Shown here: positions 18,880-26,701 of the stretch, in pieces | How positions within the stretch are numbered: the first letter of the stretch is position 1 | How the letters are laid out: every line of letters begins with the position of its first letter | Source of the DNA: Streptomyces sp. 1222.5 | GTDB taxonomy: Bacteria; Actinomycetota; Actinomycetes; Streptomycetales; Streptomycetaceae | NCBI RefSeq assembly: GCF_900105245.1 | Contig: NZ_FNSZ01000001.1 | Location: 5,702,001-5,766,000, forward strand | Direction: 5' to 3' | Length of the DNA stretch: 64,000 bases | Program-made: the position numbers and the translations under genes | Notes under the pieces: model-generated | Database searches by the model: none | Seen by the model: the letters and a program-made list of their open reading frames with translations, nothing else | Told to the model about the DNA's origin: nothing

Positions 18880-21710
18880 GCCGGGTGCTCGACGAAGCCG
18901 CCCCCGGCGCAGGGCCCGAGGAGCGCGAGGAGGCCGGTCCGGACCGGGCGGGCCCCCTGGACCTGCGTCTCGTCCCGCCCGCGCTCGCGGCCTGGGCCAC
19001 GGCGGCCTCGACGCTGGACGCACCCGCGAGCCGGGCCGCCGGGCTCGCGGCCGTGTGCCTGGTCGGCGGGCTCGTCCTGCTCTGCGCGCGGGGCATCGGA
19101 CAACGACGTACGGCTCGGACCGGGCAGGAGCGGACCGGGCGGAGTGCGCCGGTGCCTGGGGCGAGCCCGCGGACGGACCTGGCCGATCCGGGCGAGCGGG
19201 CGGGCGGCCGGTTCGGGTGGGCCCGCCCTTCGGCCGCCGCCGTTCTGCTCTGCGTCGCCGCGGCCGCCGCCTCCGCCGGACTGCACGGCGCGGACCTGCG
19301 GCGCGGGCCGGTGCCCGAGCTGGCCCGGCGGTTCGCGACGGTGACCGCAGAGGTGGAGCTGAGCGGCGACCCCTGGCTGAGCAGGCCGCGGGTGCGCGGC
19401 GACCGCACGGCGTCCGAGGCGGTGCTGATCCGGGCGGAGGTGCGCCGCGTGGAGGAGAGCGACGGGACGGGCGTGCGGACCCGGACCCCGGTGCTCCTGG
19501 TGATCGACGCGGACGTGCCGGCGCCGGCCGGGGGAGCCCTGCTCGGTCCGGGTGCACCGGGGTCGTCGAGCACCGCCGCCGGGGAGACACCCGGTGGGGA
19601 CGCCGAGCACGAGCACGAGCACGAGCACGGCGACGGTTCGCGGGAGTGGCCGGCGGCCGCGGGCGCGGGCGGATCCACAGGGGTGCCGTCGACCCGATTG
19701 CGTGGCAGCGTGCCGGGCGGGCGTGCCGCCTGGCTGGGACTGCTGCCGTCCACGCGGCTGCGGGTCGGCGGGCGGCTGGCGCCCGCCCTGACGGATGGTG
19801 ACCGGACCGCGGCCGTGCTCCGGGTGCGGGGGCGGCCGGGGCCGCGAACCGTGGCCGGGCCCAGCGGGCCGCAACGGCTCGCGGGGCGGCTCAGGGCCGG
19901 GCTGCGGCAGGCGACCGACGGCCTGCCGGGGGACGCGCGGGCGCTGCTTCCCGGACTGGTCGTCGGGGACACCGCACGGATCACGCCCGAGCTGGACGGC
20001 GCCTTCAAGGAGACGGACCTGGCGCACACGCTCGCGGTGTCCGGCAGCAACCTCACGGTGCTGCTCGCCCTGCTCATCGGCCCACCGGGCCTGGCCCAGC
20101 TGGCGGAGCGCCGTGGCCTCGCCCCGCGCCTGGGGCTCTCGCTGCGGGCGACCGCCCTGTCCGCGGGAGCACTGACGCTGGCGTTCGTCGTCGTGTGCCG
20201 CCCCGACCCCAGCGTGCTGCGGGCCGCCGCCTGCGGTGCGGTGGCACTGCTCGCCCTGGCCACCGGGCGCCGCAGATCCCTGGTACCGGCGCTGGCGGCG
20301 GCCGTGCTGCTGCTGGTGCTGTACGACCCGTGGCTGTCCCGCAGTTACGGCTTCCTGCTCTCCGTGCTGGCCACCGGCGCGCTGCTGGTCCTGGCCCCGG
20401 GCTGGACCGAGGCGCTGCGACGGCACCGGGTACCGCCGAGGCTGGCCGAGGCGCTGGGGGCCACCGCGGCCGCGCAGGCCGTGTGCGCGCCGGTCGTGGC
20501 GGTGCTGTCGGCCCGGGTCAGCCTGGTGGCGGTGCCGTGCAACCTGCTGGCCGAGGCGGCGGTGGCGCCGGCCACGGTGCTGGGGTTCGCGGCGCTCGCG
20601 TCGGCCCAGGTGGCGATGCCGGCGGCCAAGGCATTCGCCTGGTGCGCGAGTTGGCCCGCGGGATGGATCGCCGGGGTCGCCCGGACGGGGGCGGCGCTGC
20701 CCGGCGCCGGGGTGGACTGGCCCGGAAGCTGGGCGGGAGCGCTGCTGCTCGCGGCGGTCACGGTGGCCGTCGTCCTGACGGGACGGAGGCTGCTGCGGCG
20801 CCCGTGGTGGTGCGGACTGCTCGGGCTGCTGCTCCTGCTGGCGGTGGTACGGCCGGCACCTCTGACGCGGGTGATCACGGGCTGGCCGCCGCCGGACTGG
20901 CGGTTCGCGATGTGCGACGTGGGACAGGGGGACGCGACCGTGCTCGCGGCGGGGGAGGGAGCCGGGATCGTCGTGGACGCGGGGCCCGATCCGGCACCGG
21001 TCGACCACTGCCTGCGGCACCTGGGCATCACCCGCATCCCCCTCCTCGTCCTGACCCACTTCCACGCCGACCACGTGGCCGGACTGCCGGGTGTCCTGCG
21101 GGGGCGTTCGGTGGCCGAGATCGAGACCACGGGATTCGAGGAACCCGCCGGCCAGGCCGCGTTCGTCAGAAGGGAGGCCGCGGCGCGGCACATTCCCGTC
21201 ACCCGTGCCGTCGCGGGGGAGGAGCGGCGCAGCGGACCGCTCGCCTGGCGCGTGCTGTGGCCCCCGCCGAGCGTCCGGCCGCCTCCGGGCGCACCGGCAC
21301 CGGCGCCGTGGCCGGGCGCCCCGCCGGAACCGGACGGACCGAACGACGCCAGTGTCGCGCTGCTCGTCCGCACCGGTGGAATGCGGCTGCTGCTGCTCGG
21401 AGACCTCGAACCCCCGGCCCAGCAGGCGCTGCTGAGGTCCCCGGCGGCGGCGGACCTCGCCGGTGTGGACGTGCTGAAGGTGGCCCACCACGGCTCGGCC
21501 TACCAGGAACCGGAGTTGATGCGACTGGCGGCGCCCCGGGTGGCCCTCGTGTCCGCCGGTGCCGACAACCCGTACGGCCACCCGGCGCCGTCGACGCTGG
21601 CAGCGCTGCGGTCCGGTGGCGCGGTGGTGCTGCGCACCGACCGGGACGGAGCGCTCGCGGTCACGAGGGCCCGGGGAGCGGGCGGGGAGGTGCGGGTGAC
21701 GAAGGAGTGA
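18876..21710 (+). CDS. comEC: ComEC/Rec2 family DNA-transport membrane protein
   Basis: The 944-residue product has the three expected parts: an N-terminal DUF4131/OB-like region, a polytopic Competence domain (about residues 380-670, with the segment TLAVSGSNLTVLLALLIG), and a C-terminal metallo-beta-lactamase domain starting at MCDVGQGDATVL with THFHADHVAGL and HHGSAYQ. It would form the channel for single-stranded DNA with ComEA. A His/Glu repeat (EHEHEHEHGD, near residue 245) sits in the N-terminal domain and may bind metal. Start overlaps the comEA stop (ATGA). Natural competence is not generally reported for Streptomyces, so the in vivo role is open. Confidence 0.93.
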   Translation: MSRVLDEAAPGAGPEEREEAGPDRAGPLDLRLVPPALAAWATAASTLDAPASRAAGLAAVCLVGGLVLLCARGIGQRRTARTGQERTGRSAPVPGASPRTDLADPGERAGGRFGWARPSAAAVLLCVAAAAASAGLHGADLRRGPVPELARRFATVTAEVELSGDPWLSRPRVRGDRTASEAVLIRAEVRRVEESDGTGVRTRTPVLLVIDADVPAPAGGALLGPGAPGSSSTAAGETPGGDAEHEHEHEHGDGSREWPAAAGAGGSTGVPSTRLRGSVPGGRAAWLGLLPSTRLRVGGRLAPALTDGDRTAAVLRVRGRPGPRTVAGPSGPQRLAGRLRAGLRQATDGLPGDARALLPGLVVGDTARITPELDGAFKETDLAHTLAVSGSNLTVLLALLIGPPGLAQLAERRGLAPRLGLSLRATALSAGALTLAFVVVCRPDPSVLRAAACGAVALLALATGRRRSLVPALAAAVLLLVLYDPWLSRSYGFLLSVLATGALLVLAPGWTEALRRHRVPPRLAEALGATAAAQAVCAPVVAVLSARVSLVAVPCNLLAEAAVAPATVLGFAALASAQVAMPAAKAFAWCASWPAGWIAGVARTGAALPGAGVDWPGSWAGALLLAAVTVAVVLTGRRLLRRPWWCGLLGLLLLLAVVRPAPLTRVITGWPPPDWRFAMCDVGQGDATVLAAGEGAGIVVDAGPDPAPVDHCLRHLGITRIPLLVLTHFHADHVAGLPGVLRGRSVAEIETTGFEEPAGQAAFVRREAAARHIPVTRAVAGEERRSGPLAWRVLWPPPSVRPPPGAPAPAPWPGAPPEPDGPNDASVALLVRTGGMRLLLLGDLEPPAQQALLRSPAAADLAGVDVLKVAHHGSAYQEPELMRLAAPRVALVSAGADNPYGHPAPSTLAALRSGGAVVLRTDRDGALAVTRARGAGGEVRVTKE

Positions 21711-21789
21711 GGAGCGCGCCCCCCCATGCGCCGGGGCCGATACGAACCCGGCCCGCGCCCGCGGGCGGGCGGTCGCCCAGACTGGTCCC

Positions 21790-22626
21790 ATGAACTCAGC
21801 ACAGGTCGATGCCTACCTCCTCCGGCTCGGGGTGGTGCGCCCGCGGCGGCCCACCGGTGAGGCCCTGCGCGAGCTGCATCTGCGGCATCTGCGGACCGTT
21901 CCCTTCGAGAACCTGTCGATCCACCTCGGCGAGGAGATCGTGCTGGAGGAGAAGCGGCTGCTGGACAAGGTGACCGGCACGCCACGTGGCGGCTTCTGCT
22001 ACGAACTGAACGGCGCCTTCGCGGCGTTGCTCACCGCGCTCGGCTACGAGGTCGAGCTGCTCGCGGCCCGCGTGTACGGCGACGAGGGGCGGCTCGGCAT
22101 CCCCTACGACCATCTCGCGCTGCGGGTGGGGACGGCGGACGGCGGGACCTGGCTCGCGGACGTCGGGTTCGGGGCGCACAGCCACTACCCGTTGGACTGG
22201 GCCGAACGCGGCGAGCAGGACGATCCCGGCGGGCGCTTCCGTCTGGTGGCTGCCGGGCCCGACGCGGCGGGCGCGCTCGGTGGGGGCGACGCGGCGGGCG
22301 CCGGGGACCTGGACGTCGTACGGGACGGCAGGCCGCAGTACCGGCTGGAGACGCGGACCCGGGTGCTCGCGGACTTCGCGGCCGGTGCCTGGTGGCACAG
22401 CACGTCACCGTTGTCGCACTTCACGAGGTCGCTGGTCTGCTCCCGGGTCACCGAGGACGGCGGGCGGATCACACTGGGCGGGCGCACGCTGACGACGACG
22501 GCCGCCGGCGGGTCCCGCGAGAAGCGGGAGCTGAAGAGCGACGAGGAGGTGCTGGGGGTGTACCGGGAGCGGTTCGGGATCGAGCTGGACCGTGTACCGG
22601 CCGTGCGGAACGGCGACCGCACCTAG
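21790..22626 (+). CDS. Arylamine N-acetyltransferase
   Basis: NATs move an acetyl group from acetyl-CoA to arylamines or related compounds through a cysteine. The catalytic triad is visible: Cys in RGGFCYELN (about residue 70), His in YDHLALRV (about 108) and Asp in WLADVGFG (about 124). The 278-residue length is normal. The final codon and stop are ACC TAG; the TAG belongs to the CTAG duplicated by the transposable element that follows, so the insertion lies exactly at the stop and leaves the protein intact. In related clusters NATs can act on amide synthesis, but no such cluster is present here. Confidence 0.94.
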   Translation: MNSAQVDAYLLRLGVVRPRRPTGEALRELHLRHLRTVPFENLSIHLGEEIVLEEKRLLDKVTGTPRGGFCYELNGAFAALLTALGYEVELLAARVYGDEGRLGIPYDHLALRVGTADGGTWLADVGFGAHSHYPLDWAERGEQDDPGGRFRLVAAGPDAAGALGGGDAAGAGDLDVVRDGRPQYRLETRTRVLADFAAGAWWHSTSPLSHFTRSLVCSRVTEDGGRITLGGRTLTTTAAGGSREKRELKSDEEVLGVYRERFGIELDRVPAVRNGDRT

Positions 22627-22641
22627 TCCGTGTTTTGGAAG
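22627..22641 (+). repeat. Left terminal inverted repeat of the element
   Basis: TCCGTGTTTTGGAAG, directly inside the left CTAG duplication; it matches the right end at 13 of 15 positions in inverted orientation. Confidence 0.8.
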
Positions 22642-22680
22642 TCGGTTCTACTCTTCGCCTTTCATCGTGATGATCGCGGT

Positions 22681-23550
22681 GTGGGGCGAGGGGATCTTTC
22701 TGACAGGCAGTGGGCGGTGCTGGAACCGCTGTTGCCGATCGCGAGGCTGGGGCGGCCGTCGTTGGGCCGGCGGAGGCTGATCAATGGGATCCGGTGGCGG
22801 GTGCGGACCGGTGCTCCGTGGCGGGATCTGCCGTCGGAGTACGGGCCGTGGCAGACGGTCTACGGACTCTTCCGCCGCTGGCAACGCGACGGCACCTGGC
22901 CCGAACTGCTGACCCGCCTGCAGGTCCGGGCCGACGCGGCAGGGTTGATCACGTGGGAGGTCAACATCGACTCCACGATCTGCCGGGCCCATCAGCACGC
23001 CGCGGGTGCCCGCCGCCACGGCCAGTTCCAGAAGGAGCCGCCGGGCGGAACCCGCACCGAGCCGGACGACCACGGCCTGGGCCGGTCCCGGGGAGGCTTC
23101 ACCACCAAGATTCATCTGGCCTGTGAACAGGGGCAGCGACCGCTGTCGTTGCTGGTCACTGCAGGTCAGCGTGGCGACAGTCCTCAGTTCGCCGCCGTCC
23201 TGGAAGGCATCCGAGTGCCCCGCACCGGACCAGGCCGTCCCCGTGTGCGGCCGCTGCGGGTGCGGGGCGACAAGGCGTACTCCTCCCACGCCAACCGGGC
23301 CTACCTGCGAAAGCGCGGGATTCGCTGCACGATCCCGGAGCCCGCAGACCAAACCGCCAACCGGAGGCGGCGAGGAAAGGCCGGCGGGCGGCCTCCGGCC
23401 TTCGACTGCGAGGACTACAAGGCCCGGCACGCGGTCGAGTGCGGGATCAACCGGCTCAAGCGAAACCGGGCGGTCGCCACCCGGTTCGACAAGCTCGCGG
23501 TCCGCTTCGAGGCCACCGTCCTGATAGCCGCGATCGGCGAATGGATATGA
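22681..23550 (+). CDS. IS5 family DDE transposase
   Basis: The 289-residue protein starts with GRGDLSDRQWAVLEPLLP, the typical N-terminus of this IS5 branch, then RLINGIRWRVRTGAPWRDLP. The DDE residues are seen in VNIDSTICRAHQHA (Asp), RGDKAYSSHANR (Asp) and VECGINRLKRNRAVATRFDK (Glu). It is in one frame without stops, so it could be active. GTG 22681 is the probable start; an in-frame GTG at 22630 lies within the inverted repeat. Two thirds of the family have a short tail after the last motif, as here. Confidence 0.93.
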   Translation: MGRGDLSDRQWAVLEPLLPIARLGRPSLGRRRLINGIRWRVRTGAPWRDLPSEYGPWQTVYGLFRRWQRDGTWPELLTRLQVRADAAGLITWEVNIDSTICRAHQHAAGARRHGQFQKEPPGGTRTEPDDHGLGRSRGGFTTKIHLACEQGQRPLSLLVTAGQRGDSPQFAAVLEGIRVPRTGPGRPRVRPLRVRGDKAYSSHANRAYLRKRGIRCTIPEPADQTANRRRRGKAGGRPPAFDCEDYKARHAVECGINRLKRNRAVATRFDKLAVRFEATVLIAAIGEWI

Positions 23551-23626
23551 CGAACCTGAGCGGACGGTTCCTGCACGAGAACGATGCAACCTGGCTCACT
23601 GCAGGCTGGAACGGGGGCCGCTGCCC

Positions 23627-24115
23627 TCACGGTCGCACAGTGGCTTCCCAGGCGGCAGTGACACACCCTTCTTCCCAGTGCCACCACTCCTTCGTCTCGC
23701 CGTGCTCCAACAGCTCGCGAATTTTCAGCAGGTCTGCCTGAGGCGGGACGTCCAAGGCCACCATCCCGAACCGCTCGATGCCTTCGCCCGTCGTGCCGAG
23801 GCGATGGAAGACCTCCAGCACGCTCTGCCGGGCAGCGGCAGAGCCGTCGTCCTTCAGCACGATGAGCCGGATGGTGCAGTTCTGCGAAGGCTCCACTGTT
23901 TCTCCGGCCCAGAGAAGACCGTCATCATCCGGTTGAACCCTGATGACGTCACCACTGGCGACTCCGCGGACGAACCAGGGAGTGTTGTCCAGGCGCACCG
24001 TGCCATCGCCCAGGTCGACAGCCCACAGACTCTCGACACTCGCTGGCGGCCATCCGTCCCCGTCTATCTCCATGCGGAAATGGACCTTCACGTGGTCGTC
24101 ACTGATGTTCGTCAC
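23627..24115 (-). CDS. DUF4265 domain protein, passenger of the element
   Basis: The 162-residue product shows the DUF4265 pattern: HVKVHFRMEIDGDGWPP, VESLWAVDLGDGTVRLDN, PWFVRGVASGDVIRVQ, LWAGETVEPSQNCTIRLIV and a C-terminal EWWHWEEGCVT. The function of this family is not known to me. The gene lies wholly between the inverted repeats and runs toward the transposase, ending 77 bases from its stop. GC content and codon choice (for example ATT, TCT, GTT codons) are lower than in the flanking core genes, which suggests transfer. GTG 24115 is favoured; an upstream GTG would add six residues. Confidence 0.82.
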   Translation of the reverse strand: MTNISDDHVKVHFRMEIDGDGWPPASVESLWAVDLGDGTVRLDNTPWFVRGVASGDVIRVQPDDDGLLWAGETVEPSQNCTIRLIVLKDDGSAAARQSVLEVFHRLGTTGEGIERFGMVALDVPPQADLLKIRELLEHGETKEWWHWEEGCVTAAWEATVRP

Positions 24116-24227
24116 CGAACCATCATCCACTTCGCATCCAACAGACCAGCCTGCGGAGCACGCAGGTGCGTGCCGCCGGGCCCGGCTGGCAGCTCGCGAA
24201 GATCGCCGACCGTCGCCAGATGATCGG

Positions 24228-24242
24228 CTTCTAAAACACGGC
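24228..24242 (-). repeat. Right terminal inverted repeat of the element
   Basis: CTTCTAAAACACGGC, just inside the right CTAG. Between it and the DUF4265 start lie 112 bases that should hold that gene's promoter. Confidence 0.8.
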
Positions 24243-24246
24243 CTAG

Positions 24247-24349
24247 CCGGCGACCGCCCCCGGCCGGCCACTGGACCTGGCCCGCAGCCGTACTTGGCCG
24301 GCGACCGCATCCGGCGCGGGACCGCACCCGGCCCGGGACCGCACCCGGC
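24247..24349 (+). repeat. Degenerate GC-rich direct repeats after the element
   Basis: Four related 17-20 base units of the form CCGGCGACCGCxxCCGGCC or CGGGACCGCACCCGGCC occur at 24247-24265, 24296-24313, 24315-24332 and 24333-24349. The last two are nearly identical and adjacent. Confidence 0.65.
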
Positions 24350-24388
24350 CGGGGCCTCGCCTCTCTGCCCGTGCCGGAGAATGGGCCC

Positions 24389-24634
24389 GTGAGCGATGTG
24401 AGACACGTGCTGGTGCTGCCCGACCGCGATGCCGCCGAGGAGGCCGCCGAGGCGTTCGGGGAGCGGTTCGGGGCCGCCGAGGAGCCCCGGCTCGTCCGGG
24501 ACGCGCTGGCCGGTGAGGACGACGCCGAGGACGCCCAGTGGCTGCTCGTCCTGCGGGACGAGGACGAGCGGCTGGACCCGGCGGAGCTGGACGCGTTCGC
24601 GGGGGAGTGGGACGGCTGGCGCGAGGAGCCGTGA
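24389..24634 (+). CDS. Small acidic hypothetical protein
   Basis: The 81-residue product is highly acidic with one likely alpha/beta fold: a first strand HVLVLPD, a helix DAAEEAAEAFGERFG, then AQWLLVLRDE and a final helix PAELDAFAGEWDGW. The repeated strand pattern V-L-V-L-P-D / L-L-V-L-R-D suggests a ferredoxin-like or ACT-like fold, but no family can be named. GTG 24389 has GGAGA upstream. It lies between the transposable element and holA. Confidence 0.7.
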   Translation: MSDVRHVLVLPDRDAAEEAAEAFGERFGAAEEPRLVRDALAGEDDAEDAQWLLVLRDEDERLDPAELDAFAGEWDGWREEP

Positions 24635-24718
24635 TCCCGAGGCGGAGCCGGGAGACCGGGGGCCGCTCCGGGTGCGCGGCCCGTCTCGTTGTCGGTGCCG
24701 CGTGGGATGCTGTGGGGG

Positions 24719-25708
24719 ATGGCCAGGAAGACTGAGAATGACGACCCTCTCGCCCCGGTGACCCTCGCCGTGGGCCAGGAGGACCTCCTGCTCGACCGTG
24801 CCGTGCAGGAGGTGGTGGCCGCCGCCAGGGCCGCCGACGCCGACACGGACGTACGCGACCTCACCCCGGACCAGGTGCAGCCCGGCACGCTCGCCGAGCT
24901 GACCAGTCCGTCGCTCTTCGCCGAGCGGAAGGTCGTGGTCGTACGCAACGCGCAGGACCTGTCCGCCGACACGGTCAAGGACGTGAAGGCGTACCTCGGG
25001 GCGCCCGCCGAGGAGATCACCCTCGTGCTGCTGCACGCCGGCGGGGCCAAGGGCAAGGGGCTGCTGGACGCCGCGCGCAAGGCGGGTGCGCGGGAGGTGG
25101 CCTGTCCGAAGATGACCAAGCCGGCGGACCGGCTGGCCTTCGTGCGGGGCGAGTTCCGCTCCTTCGGGCGGTCGGCCACGCCCGAGGCGTGCCAGGCGCT
25201 GTGCGACTCGATCGGCAGCGACCTGCGGGAGCTGGCCTCCGCGGTGTCCCAGCTCGTCGCCGACGTGGAGGGGACGATCGACGAGGCGGTCGTCGGGCGG
25301 TACTACACGGGCCGGGCGGAGGCCTCCAGTTTCACGGTCGCCGACCGGGCCGTGGAGGGGCGCACCGCCGAGGCGCTGGAGGCGCTCAGGTGGTCGCTGG
25401 CGACGGGTGTCGCGCCGGTGATGATCACCAGTGCGCTGGCGCAGGGCGTGCGGGCCATCGGGAAGCTGTCCTCCGCGCGCGGCGGCCGGCCCGCTGATCT
25501 CGCGCGTGAGCTGGGCATGCCGCCGTGGAAGATCGACCGGGTCCGGCAGCAGATGCGGGGCTGGACGCCGGACGGGGTGGCGACGGCGATGCGCGCGGTC
25601 GCCGAGGCCGACGCGGGCGTCAAGGGCGGCGGCGACGACCCCGAATACGCCCTGGAGAAGGCGGTCGTGGTGATCGCCCGAGCGGCCCGCTCCCGCGGCC
25701 GCGGCTAG
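24719..25708 (+). CDS. holA: DNA polymerase III delta subunit
   Basis: The delta subunit opens the beta sliding clamp within the clamp loader. The 329-residue product has the family pattern: APVTLAVGQEDLLLDRAV at the N-terminus, the LTSPSLFAERKVVVVRN segment (the clamp-binding LF in SPSLF) and the C-terminal helical collar with RGGRPADLARELGMPPWKIDRVRQQ. The degenerate nucleotide site is typical. ATG 24719 follows GTGGGGG at a short distance. Its last 20 bases form the start of a 127-base tandem duplication that continues downstream. Confidence 0.95.
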   Translation: MARKTENDDPLAPVTLAVGQEDLLLDRAVQEVVAAARAADADTDVRDLTPDQVQPGTLAELTSPSLFAERKVVVVRNAQDLSADTVKDVKAYLGAPAEEITLVLLHAGGAKGKGLLDAARKAGAREVACPKMTKPADRLAFVRGEFRSFGRSATPEACQALCDSIGSDLRELASAVSQLVADVEGTIDEAVVGRYYTGRAEASSFTVADRAVEGRTAEALEALRWSLATGVAPVMITSALAQGVRAIGKLSSARGGRPADLARELGMPPWKIDRVRQQMRGWTPDGVATAMRAVAEADAGVKGGGDDPEYALEKAVVVIARAARSRGRG

Positions 25709-25942
25709 CCGCTCCGCCCCGTGCGGCCGGCTCCGCGGAGCCGGCCGCGCCGCCCTGGGCAGCCCACCCCCAGCGGTGCCGGTCACTCCAGCACGAGCGC
25801 GTAACGCAGCGGAGCCGCTCCCGCGGCCGCGGCTGGCCACTCCGTCCCGTGCGGCGGCTCTGTGGAGCCGGCCGCTCCGACTCGCGCAGTCCCCCCCGGG
25901 GGGTGTCGGCCGCTCCGGCACGAGCGCGTAACGCAGCGGCGG
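25689..25942 (+). repeat. 127-base imperfect tandem duplication covering the holA 3' end
   Basis: Two consecutive copies (25689-25815 and 25816-25942) share CGCTCCCGCGGCCGCGGCT at the start and GCACGAGCGCGTAACGCAGC near the end, both offset by exactly 127. Copy 1 includes the last codons and stop of holA; copy 2 has Gly-Trp in place of Gly-stop and is non-coding. Confidence 0.85.
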
Positions 25943-26207
25943 ACGGCCGACCGAACGCCTGCGGGCGCCCGCCGACCGATCACGCTGGACGCCCGAACAG
26001 CCCGAACAGCCCGCAGACCCGTGGTCCGGAATGCCGGAACCCCGGCTGCCGCCCTGGGGAAGGGAGGTGGCCGGGGTTCCGGTTGAAGCTTGCGAGCCCG
26101 TTCCCGCGTGGCGAACGCAGGCCGCGAACAGGCTCTTGGGTGCCGGACGGGAGCGGATGAGAGAGGGCCCGCTCTGGGTCCCTCCGGCGGTCAGATCAGA
26201 AAGGGTT
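25943..26207. other. Non-coding stretch with hairpins between holA and rpsT
   Basis: No gene is supported here. It holds two inverted repeats: CCGGAACCCCGGC (26034-26046) with its complement at 26070-26082, and GAGCCCGTTCCCGCG (26094-26108) with an imperfect partner at 26123-26135. Either may end the convergent holA or rpsT transcripts. A CCCGAACAG direct repeat occurs twice at about 25992-26010. Confidence 0.5.
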
Positions 26208-26474
26208 TCAGCCCTTGAGAGCGACGACCTTGGAAGCAAGCGCCGACTTCTTGTTGGCGGCCTGGTTCTTGTGGATGACGCCCTTGGAGACGGCCTTGTC
26301 GAGCGCACGCGCGGCAGCGCGCTGCAGCTCGGTGGCCTTCTCCACGTCACCCGCGGCAGCGGCCTCACGGGCCTTGCGGATCGCGGTCTTCAGGGAGGAC
26401 TTGACGGCCTTGTTGCGCAGCCGAGCCTTCTCGTTGGTCTTGATCCGCTTGATCTGGGACTTGATGTTCGCCAC
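26208..26474 (-). CDS. rpsT: 30S ribosomal protein S20
   Basis: The 88-residue, Lys/Ala-rich protein begins MANIKSQIKRIKTNEKAR and ends SALASKVVALKG, a clear S20. It binds 16S rRNA near the 5' domain. The start codon is GTG, preceded by a weak AAAAGG. It is monocistronic and divergent from lepA, with a 227-base shared upstream region (26475-26701) in which I see no other gene. Confidence 0.98.
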   Translation of the reverse strand: MANIKSQIKRIKTNEKARLRNKAVKSSLKTAIRKAREAAAAGDVEKATELQRAAARALDKAVSKGVIHKNQAANKKSALASKVVALKG

Positions 26475-26701
26475 GAAGGAGCCTTTTCAGGTTCAGGTGC
26501 CGGGCCGGGAGAGATCCCGTACCGGTGATCCAAATTTTCTCTGACGTGCCTCGCGCTGAGAGGGCATGAGGCACAGCCATCTACAGTACCAGTGGCCCTC
26601 CGGACGGCCCAAAACGGCCCCCGGTCGCTCCGCGTGGGACCATGGAGACTACGTAACGATCCGACCCGAGGCATAAGGCGCCTCAAGAGACAGGACCCTG
26701 C

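Larger units (their letters stand above)
22623..24246. mobile_element. IS5-type transposable element with a DUF4265 passenger gene
   Basis: A 1616-base element (22627-24242) is bounded by direct CTAG repeats (22623-22626 and 24243-24246) and by imperfect inverted repeats: TCCGTGTTTTGGAAG at the left and the complement of GCCGTGTTTTAGAAG at the right, 13 of 15 bases matching, with weaker pairing further in. CTAG fits the YTAR target of IS5-group elements. It contains a transposase gene (+) and a convergent DUF4265 gene (-). The right half is visibly poorer in GC than the chromosome. No second pair of ends was found closer to the transposase. Confidence 0.8.

Noticed and set aside
18774..21791. 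Long minus-strand frame opposite comEC
   Set aside because: The plus-strand product has clear domains and motifs; the opposite frame does not resemble any protein.
22592..22780. Alternative small frame at the left end of the transposable element
   Set aside because: It runs out of frame with the transposase and covers the end of the NAT gene; no motif is seen.
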